Below are positions 59,443 to 64,000 of a stretch of DNA of 64,000 nt, in pieces (position 1 is the first letter of the stretch; each line of letters starts with the position of its first letter). The notes beneath the pieces were generated by a model that did not search any database, was not told the origin of the DNA, and saw nothing but the letters and a program-made list of their open reading frames with translations. Source of the DNA: Streptomyces sp. CA-278952 (lineage in GTDB: Bacteria > Actinomycetota > Actinomycetes > Streptomycetales > Streptomycetaceae); the NCBI RefSeq assembly GCF_028747205.1, contig NZ_CP112880.1, positions 3,596,001-3,660,000 of the forward strand, written 5' to 3'. The translations under genes and the position numbers were made by a program.

Positions 59443-60207
59443 ATGACACACGACCTCAAGTGGTCCGACGCGCCTCCGGGAGAAGTCCTCGATCCGGTCG
59501 GCATCTGGATCGTCCGGGCTCCGGCCGGACAGCTCCTCACGCCCGGCGAGGACCCGCCCGACTGGCTGGACGAGAAGGAGCGCGGCCGGCTGGCCTCGAT
59601 ACCGCAGCAGACGGGCCGGGATGCCTACGCCTTCACCCACTGGGCGTTGCGGAGCGTTCTCGGCTCCTCGCTCGGCTGCTCCCCCAGGAGCGTCGGCTTT
59701 CTGCGGCAGCCGTGTCCCGGCTGCGGCGGGGCGCACGGAAGACCGGCCATCCGCGATCCGGACCCGGACGGCGAGGCACCGGAGTTCTCGATGTCGCACA
59801 GCGGGGACCACGTCGCCATCGCGGTCGCCGAGGCCACCATCGGCATCGACATCGAGTCCTGGCCGACCCCGGAATCCGTCGCCGGGTATCTGCCGTTCCT
59901 CCATCCGAAGGAACAGCAGTGGCTGGGCGGTCGCCCGGAAGACGAACTGGTCCGGGACTTCGCCCGCCTGTGGACCCGTAAGGAGGCCATGGCCAAGGCG
60001 ACGGGACAGGGCATGGCCGCCGTCATGAACCGGCTGGATCTCACCGGCCAGCCGCTCGGCTGGCGGGTGCGGCAGCTGCTCGCACCTCCCGGGTACGAGG
60101 CCAGCTTCGCGGTCCCGGCCTCGGTGCACGTCGCGGTCACGGTGCACGAGGAGCTTCCGGAGCCGATGCCGATACCGGAGCCGATGCCGACGCCGGTGCC
60201 GGCCTGA
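59443..60207 (+). CDS. Sfp-type 4'-phosphopantetheinyl transferase
   Basis: A 254-aa enzyme that installs phosphopantetheine on carrier proteins. Motifs: EKERGRLASIPQQTGRDAYA, PEFSMSHSGDHVAIAVAEAT, GIDIESWPT (magnesium) and FARLWTRKEAMAKATGQGM (WxxKEA). The C-terminus is an EPMPIPEPMPTPVPA tail. AGGAG lies 10 bases before ATG 59443. As the last gene of the operon it is expected to prime the carrier protein encoded at 55393. Confidence 0.92.
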   Translation: MTHDLKWSDAPPGEVLDPVGIWIVRAPAGQLLTPGEDPPDWLDEKERGRLASIPQQTGRDAYAFTHWALRSVLGSSLGCSPRSVGFLRQPCPGCGGAHGRPAIRDPDPDGEAPEFSMSHSGDHVAIAVAEATIGIDIESWPTPESVAGYLPFLHPKEQQWLGGRPEDELVRDFARLWTRKEAMAKATGQGMAAVMNRLDLTGQPLGWRVRQLLAPPGYEASFAVPASVHVAVTVHEELPEPMPIPEPMPTPVPA

Positions 60208-60215
60208 CGACCGCC

Positions 60216-60262
60216 GGCGGGCGGCCGGTGTCCCCCCACGGAGGGGATACCGGCCGCCCGCC
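60216..60262. terminator. Bidirectional terminator between PPTase and GBL synthase genes
   Basis: GGCGGGCGGCCGGT (60216-60229) pairs with ACCGGCCGCCCGCC (60249-60262), with an inner CCCC/GGGG pair. It separates two convergent genes. Confidence 0.75.
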
Positions 60263-60289
60263 GCGTCGCGTGGTGCGGCCCGGCACGCC

Positions 60290-61282
60290 CTACAGGCCGG
60301 TCGGCCTCTGGACGTTCACCTCGGAGGTGAAGACGCGGACGCCGTGCTGCTCGATCGACACGTTCACACGGCTGCGGCCCGTGCCGTCGGGAACGGGGTC
60401 GCCGGCCACGACGACGGCGGGGGCGTCGAGTTCGACGTACCGCGCGAAGTCCGTCCGCATCCCGGTGACCGTCGACGCGCCGTCGACGGCGGCGTGCGCG
60501 GCCTGTCGGGCGGCTTCGAGGAGAAGCATCCCGGGCACGTGGTCGACGGCGTGGTCGAACAGCACCGGGTGCCCGGGATCCACCCGTAACATCCAGCGGC
60601 CCGGCGCCATGCCCGGCGCCGGTGAGAGCACCACGTCGGCCGGGGAGTCCCGGCCCACCCGGTGCGGTTCCACGGGCGGGCCGGCCGGGAGGCAGGCGGC
60701 GAGCGCTTCCTCGGTGTCCGCGTAACTCCCGCGCAGTCGCCGGTATATGGCCGCGGGCTGGTTGTTGAAGCGGGTGCGCGCGGTGCCCATCAGCCGCTCC
60801 CCCAGGTGGATGTCGACGCGCATCGTCATACCGGCGAACCTGCTGCCGCGGCGGACCACGTCCGAGCAGGACACCGCCAGGCGCACCTCTTCCTCGACGG
60901 TGGTGACCAGCGACGCCGACGGCTCCACCGCGAAGCTGTAGTCCTCCCACGCCTGCTTGAACTCCCGCGGGACGTCGTGCACGGCGTGGGACAGCAGGGG
61001 GACCGTCTGGCGCACGCTCTCGGCGATCAGCATCGGGTCGTACGACCCCCCCGACGGACGGTAGAAGGCGTGCCCCCGGGGCCAGCGCGCGGTGACTTCG
61101 TAGCATCCCGGATTCGTCTCGGCCCACGACGTGAGCAGGACTTCCTCTCTCCGAAGTTTGTGCACCTGCCACTGGTGCACCTGCCGCCGCTGGACTGGTC
61201 TCGCTTCACGGTTCAGTACAGAAACAGACAACTTGGCCCCCCAAGATCGGTTGTTTGAGCGAGCGACTACACAGAGGCGCAT
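60290..61282 (-). CDS. AfsA/ScbA-like gamma-butyrolactone synthase
   Basis: A 330-aa protein with two A-factor hotdog domains. VHKLRREEVLLTSWAETNPG is the entry to domain 1, with GGSYDPMLIAESVRQTVPLL; domain 2 has FDHAVDHVPGMLLLEAARQA. The family condenses a beta-ketoacyl thioester with dihydroxyacetone phosphate to start GBL autoregulators. ATG 61282 is chosen; TTG 61231, preceded by a G-run, gives 313 aa and is also credible. Divergent from the receptor gene, the classic arrangement, with ARE-like sites in between. Confidence 0.88.
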   Translation of the reverse strand: MRLCVVARSNNRSWGAKLSVSVLNREARPVQRRQVHQWQVHKLRREEVLLTSWAETNPGCYEVTARWPRGHAFYRPSGGSYDPMLIAESVRQTVPLLSHAVHDVPREFKQAWEDYSFAVEPSASLVTTVEEEVRLAVSCSDVVRRGSRFAGMTMRVDIHLGERLMGTARTRFNNQPAAIYRRLRGSYADTEEALAACLPAGPPVEPHRVGRDSPADVVLSPAPGMAPGRWMLRVDPGHPVLFDHAVDHVPGMLLLEAARQAAHAAVDGASTVTGMRTDFARYVELDAPAVVVAGDPVPDGTGRSRVNVSIEQHGVRVFTSEVNVQRPTGL

Positions 61283-61314
61283 GAGAGCAACCGTGTGTGC
61301 CCGACTCAAAAAAT

Positions 61315-61324
61315 AATGTTCCTT
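61315..61324 (-). promoter_or_regulatory. ARE-like half-site, afsA side
   Basis: Reading on the minus strand AAGGAACATTATTTTT. It is nearly the same as AAGGAGCATTCTTTTT at 61444 in opposite orientation. One faces the synthase gene, one the receptor gene, as expected for receptor binding sites in a divergent GBL locus. Confidence 0.55.
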
Positions 61325-61443
61325 TTCTTTTGGCAAGTCAAGGGCGGCGAACCACTGGGTCACATTGGTGATGCTTTGTCGCCTTATGCAACTCATCTTC
61401 ACCAGAACGGACTTGCTCCAACCCCTGTTCACTCAGATAACAT

Positions 61444-61453
61444 AAGGAGCATT
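61444..61453 (+). promoter_or_regulatory. ARE-like half-site, receptor side
   Basis: AAGGAGCATTCTTTTT lies 22 bp before the receptor start codon and mirrors the site at 61315-61324. It may also double as the ribosome-binding region, so the assignment is tentative. Confidence 0.5.
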
Positions 61454-61474
61454 CTTTTTGGGAAGGTGAGAGGC

Positions 61475-62104
61475 ATGGCACTGAAGCAAGAGCGGGCAGA
61501 ACAGACCCGTCGAGCACTCCTGCTCGCAGCGGCGGAGGTCTTCGACGAGCACGGCTACGCGGGGGCCAGCATCACGCGCATCCTCAAGCGCGCCGGGGTG
61601 ACGGCGGGGGCGCTCTACTTCCACTTCGGCTCCAAGGAGGACCTGGCCAAGGCGGTGATGAACAGCCAGCCGGACACCCTCGTCCCGCTGATCGCCGCCA
61701 GCGGACTGCAGCGGCTCATCGACCTCACCCTCGTGTGGTCGTGGCAGTTGCAGCGCGACCCGCTGCTCCGGGCCGGCGTGCGGCTGACGAACGAACAGTC
61801 CTCCATCGGCGACTCCCTGAACTCCGACCCGTACGAGAAGTTCCGCGGGATCATGAGCTCGTGCCTCGACGAGGCGCGGGAGCACGGCGAGTTGCAGCCG
61901 GGGATCGAACCGATCGTGGTCGCGGAGTTCGTGATCTCCGCCTGTACCGGGATGCAGATGTACTCCAACGTCGTCAGCGGCCGCAGGGACCTTCCCGAGC
62001 GCACCCAGCAGATGTGGAACCTGCTGCTCCCGGGCATCGCGGTCCCGGCCGTGATCACCCGCGCCGAAGCGGCCCCGGCCCGCGGCGCCGCGATGATGCC
62101 CTGA
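61475..62104 (+). CDS. Gamma-butyrolactone receptor (ArpA/ScbR-like TetR)
   Basis: A 209-aa repressor. The N-terminus KQERAEQTRRALLLAAAEVF, DEHGYAGASITRILKRAGVT and GALYFHFGSKEDLAKAV is characteristic of GBL receptors. The ligand domain keeps LIDLTLVWSWQLQRDPLLRA (with the Trp of the GBL pocket) and EFVISACTGMQMYSNVVSGR. GGAAGG precedes ATG 61475. It is expected to repress the adjacent synthase gene and distant targets such as the tetR/IS701-like promoter until the GBL binds. Confidence 0.92.
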   Translation: MALKQERAEQTRRALLLAAAEVFDEHGYAGASITRILKRAGVTAGALYFHFGSKEDLAKAVMNSQPDTLVPLIAASGLQRLIDLTLVWSWQLQRDPLLRAGVRLTNEQSSIGDSLNSDPYEKFRGIMSSCLDEAREHGELQPGIEPIVVAEFVISACTGMQMYSNVVSGRRDLPERTQQMWNLLLPGIAVPAVITRAEAAPARGAAMMP

Positions 62105-62329
62105 CCGCCGGACCGCCCGCGCGCCCCGCCCTGCCCAGTCCCGCCCGGCCCTGGCCGACCCTGGCCCGACCGGCCCTGGCCCGACCGGCCCTGGCCGACC
62201 TTGGCCTGGCCTGGCCTGCCCTGCCCTGTTCCGATCCGTCCTGACCCGTTCCGCCCTGTCCTGACCGCCCCGGCTGTTGTGCCTGCTCTGCCTGTACCGA
62301 ACGTCCACGACGATCATCTACGGAGCCGC
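62105..62329. repeat. Low-complexity CTGGCCCGACCGG spacer
   Basis: No gene is supported. The first half is made of repeated CCCTGGCC/CGACCGG words, then CCTGCCCTGTTCCG-like copies. It lies between the receptor and HAD genes, so the HAD gene may have its own promoter. Confidence 0.6.
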
Positions 62330-63049
62330 ATGATCTCCCTGCGCCTGGCCGCCCTGAACATCGACGGTGTCCTGCTCAACGACACCTTCAGCCCGGTCAT
62401 CCACCACTTCATCGTCAGCAGAGGCGGTACGTACTCCGCCGAGCTGGAGCGATCGATCTTCTCCCAGCCGCAGCACATCGCCGGTCGGCTGCTCTCGGCC
62501 GCCGTGGGTGGCGGCATGACGGGTGAGGAGGCGCTCGCCGCGTACTTCGAGGACCGCGCCGCCCACCTCGACCGCCACCCGGTCACGATCACGCCGGGCG
62601 CGCGTGACCTGCTCGTCCGGCTGCGGGGCGCGGGCCTGCGCACGGTCTGCTACGGCGGTCTGAGCAAGGACCACTTCGACCGCCATCTGGGGTCGTACGC
62701 CGACCTGTTCGACGGGCCCGGCTACGTCTGCACCAACGACATCCGACCCGGCCTCAAGGAGATATCCGAGGACGTGTTCGGGCTCCGTCCCGGCCAGTCC
62801 CTCTTCGTCGACGACGTCGCCCGGGTCGCCGACGTGGCCCGCGAGCTCGGCACCGCCTTCGTCGGCCACCCCTCCTCCTTCGTCCACAGCCACCAGCGCG
62901 CTCTGATGCGGGAGGCGGGCGTACGCCACGTGATCAGCGGTCTCGACGCGCTCGACGACGAGCTGCTGCACCGGATCGACCGGGAGATGAGCTCGGAGGA
63001 GTTCTGGAGATCGCCCCTGTCCGCGGTCGGCCCGGCCCGGTGCGCGTGA
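62330..63049 (+). CDS. HAD-like protein of the GBL cassette
   Basis: A 239-aa HAD-fold protein. Motif I reads LAALNIDGVLLND: the nucleophile Asp of DxD is Asn10, while the second Asp (D12) is kept. Motif II lies at TVCYGGLSKDHF, the Lys in RPGLKEISED, and motif IV is SLFVDDVARVADVA. From memory, similar proteins with NIDGVLLND recur beside GBL receptor genes, so the change is probably conserved. A phosphatase step (removal of the glycerol-derived phosphate) is needed in GBL biosynthesis, but the Asn argues against the standard HAD mechanism. Confidence 0.85.
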   Translation: MISLRLAALNIDGVLLNDTFSPVIHHFIVSRGGTYSAELERSIFSQPQHIAGRLLSAAVGGGMTGEEALAAYFEDRAAHLDRHPVTITPGARDLLVRLRGAGLRTVCYGGLSKDHFDRHLGSYADLFDGPGYVCTNDIRPGLKEISEDVFGLRPGQSLFVDDVARVADVARELGTAFVGHPSSFVHSHQRALMREAGVRHVISGLDALDDELLHRIDREMSSEEFWRSPLSAVGPARCA

Positions 63050-63816
63050 CGCCGGGTGGGCGCCTGCTGCAAGGGAAAGTGGCGCTGATCACCGGTGCCT
63101 CCAGCGGCATCGGCGCCGCGGCGGCCCGGCACTTCGCCGACGAGGGAGCCGCCGTCGTGCTCGTGGCCCGCAGGGCCCGGCTGGTCGAGGAGGTGGCCGA
63201 ACGCATAAGGAAGGACGGCGGCCGGGCGGTGGCCGTACCGGGCGACGTCACCCTCCAGGCGGACATGGAGCAGGCCGTGGCCATGGCGGTCGCCCGGTTC
63301 GGCAAGCTCGACTGCGCCTTCAACAACGCCGGTTACGCCAGCGCCGGAACGGTTCTGCACGAACTCCCCGACGACGTCTTCGACCGCACCATGGACGTCA
63401 ACGTGCGCGGCGTGTGGAACTGTCTGCGCGCCCAGATACCCGCCATGCTGCCGGGCGGAGCCGGCTCCGTCGTCAACACCTCCAGCGTCGCGGGCGTGCG
63501 CGCCACCTCCGCCTCCGCGCCCTACGTGGCCGCGAAGCACGCGGTCATCGGGCTGACCAGGGCGGCAGCCGCCGAGTACGGCGAGCACGGCATCCGCGTC
63601 AACGCGCTCGTGGTGGGCAGCACCGACACGGAGATGATGGACGGCGTCCTGTCGGCCGGACCCTCCGTGAGCGCCGGCTTCGGCGGCAAGGCGATCCAGC
63701 AGCGCCTCGCCGACCCGACCGAGATCGCCCGCGCCGCCGCCTGGCTCTGCTCGGACGCCTCGTCCTTCACCACCGGATCCGCCCTCGCGGTGGACGGCGG
63801 CAGAACAGCGAAGTGA
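63040..63816 (+). CDS. Short-chain dehydrogenase/reductase of the GBL cassette
   Basis: A 258-aa classical SDR. Motifs: VALITGASSGIGAAAARHFA, NNAGYASAG, catalytic Ser in NTSSVAGVRA, YVAAKHAVIGLTRAAA (YxxxK), and the ending TGSALAVDGGRTAK. GTG 63040 overlaps the HAD stop by 10 bp, so the two are coupled. Reductases of this kind (ScbB/BarS1) reduce the 6-keto group or ring double bond of GBLs; that role is inferred from context. Confidence 0.9.
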   Translation: MRVTPGGRLLQGKVALITGASSGIGAAAARHFADEGAAVVLVARRARLVEEVAERIRKDGGRAVAVPGDVTLQADMEQAVAMAVARFGKLDCAFNNAGYASAGTVLHELPDDVFDRTMDVNVRGVWNCLRAQIPAMLPGGAGSVVNTSSVAGVRATSASAPYVAAKHAVIGLTRAAAAEYGEHGIRVNALVVGSTDTEMMDGVLSAGPSVSAGFGGKAIQQRLADPTEIARAAAWLCSDASSFTTGSALAVDGGRTAK

Positions 63817-63819
63817 CGG

Positions 63820-63876
63820 GTACGCCGCAGGCGCCCGCGGCCCCCTCGTGAGGGGCGGCGGGCGCCTGCGGCGTAC
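63820..63876. terminator. Long terminator hairpin after the SDR gene
   Basis: GTACGCCGCAGGCGCCCG (63820-63837) pairs with CGGGCGCCTGCGGCGTAC (63859-63876); inner bases CCCCTC/GAGGGG also pair. It lies between convergent genes and lacks a T-run. Confidence 0.85.
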
Positions 63877-63893
63877 CGGCGGAGCGAGGAACG

Positions 63894-64000
63894 TCAGACC
63901 TGAACCGCACTGGGCCGGTCCGCGATCTGCTCGGAGCGGGGCGCGGTGGCCGCCTCGGGCTTCGTGCGGTCGGCGAGCTTCAGCCAGATGACCCCGACGA
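63894..64000 (-). CDS. C-terminal end of a protein running off the window
   Basis: Only the last 35 codons are visible: VGVIWLKLADRTKPEAATAP then RSEQIADRPSAVQV and a stop at 63894-63896. A hydrophobic start (VGVIWL) followed by a hydrophilic tail suggests the end of a membrane protein, possibly a transporter, but that is a guess. Codon usage is normal for the replicon. Confidence 0.5.
   Translation of the reverse strand, partial: VGVIWLKLADRTKPEAATAPRSEQIADRPSAVQV

Overview
The window is high-GC actinobacterial chromosome, almost certainly Streptomyces. The signs are pervasive GC-rich third codon positions, GTG and TTG starts, ATGA gene overlaps, a gamma-butyrolactone (GBL) synthase/receptor pair, and a core gene order (class A PBP, YqeY, metallophosphoesterase ... 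ECF sigma, asd, ask ... recR, ybaB) that I recall from around SCO3580-SCO3620 of S. coelicolor. No search was run; family names come from motifs read by eye.

Region 1 (1-5341) is conserved chromosome: penicillin-binding protein, YqeY-like protein, metallophosphoesterase, a repeat array with a large perfect hairpin, a Pr6Pr membrane protein and a tRNA-Pro(CGG).

Region 2 (5342 to about 22120) is a decayed integrative element turned defence island, inserted at the tRNA-Pro 3' end. It begins with a frameshifted tyrosine-integrase C-terminus, followed by an ARMT1-like protein, WD40 and methyltransferase remnants, a DNA N6-methylase-like protein with an N-terminal HTH, McrC and McrB, an unknown protein, a Rad50-like ATPase with a small helical (HEPN-like?) partner, a remnant of a large restriction-methylase, and a type II Wadjet (JetABCD) locus. 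In that locus JetB is fused in frame to the C-terminal head of JetC, and the rest of JetC (Walker A and coiled coils) is gone. An identical 19-bp element containing an imperfect palindrome lies upstream of both the methylase-like gene and the Rad50-like operon, so two separated parts of the island may be co-regulated.

Region 3 (22.1-46.5 kb) is ordinary chromosome: secreted GDSL lipase, NTF2-like proteins, methyltransferase, S9 peptidase, SURF1, ECF sigma with a membrane partner, asd/ask, Uma2 nuclease, HigBA toxin-antitoxin, DUF5063, recR/ybaB, SLATT protein, GntR regulator, class III aminotransferase, a DJ-1/MarR pair with a double palindromic operator, and a Ser/Thr kinase.

Region 4 (46.5-64 kb) is accessory and biosynthetic. 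After an MFS/TetR pair, an AKR-like and a beta-lactamase-like protein both lack catalytic residues. Then come a TetR regulator, a catalytically broken IS701-like transposase and a MarR regulator. An operon follows: free-standing prolyl-type adenylation enzyme, carrier protein, ectoine-synthase-like cupin, acyl-CoA-dehydrogenase-like oxidase, transglutaminase-like protein, Asp/Glu-racemase-like protein, an 80-aa protein and a phosphopantetheinyl transferase. It ends with a GBL cassette (AfsA-like synthase, ArpA/ScbR-like receptor, HAD protein, SDR). The enzyme set suggests a pyrrole- or pyrroline-type thioester on the carrier protein, further modified by a cupin cyclase and released by the transglutaminase-like protein, under GBL control. 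I do not recognise the product.
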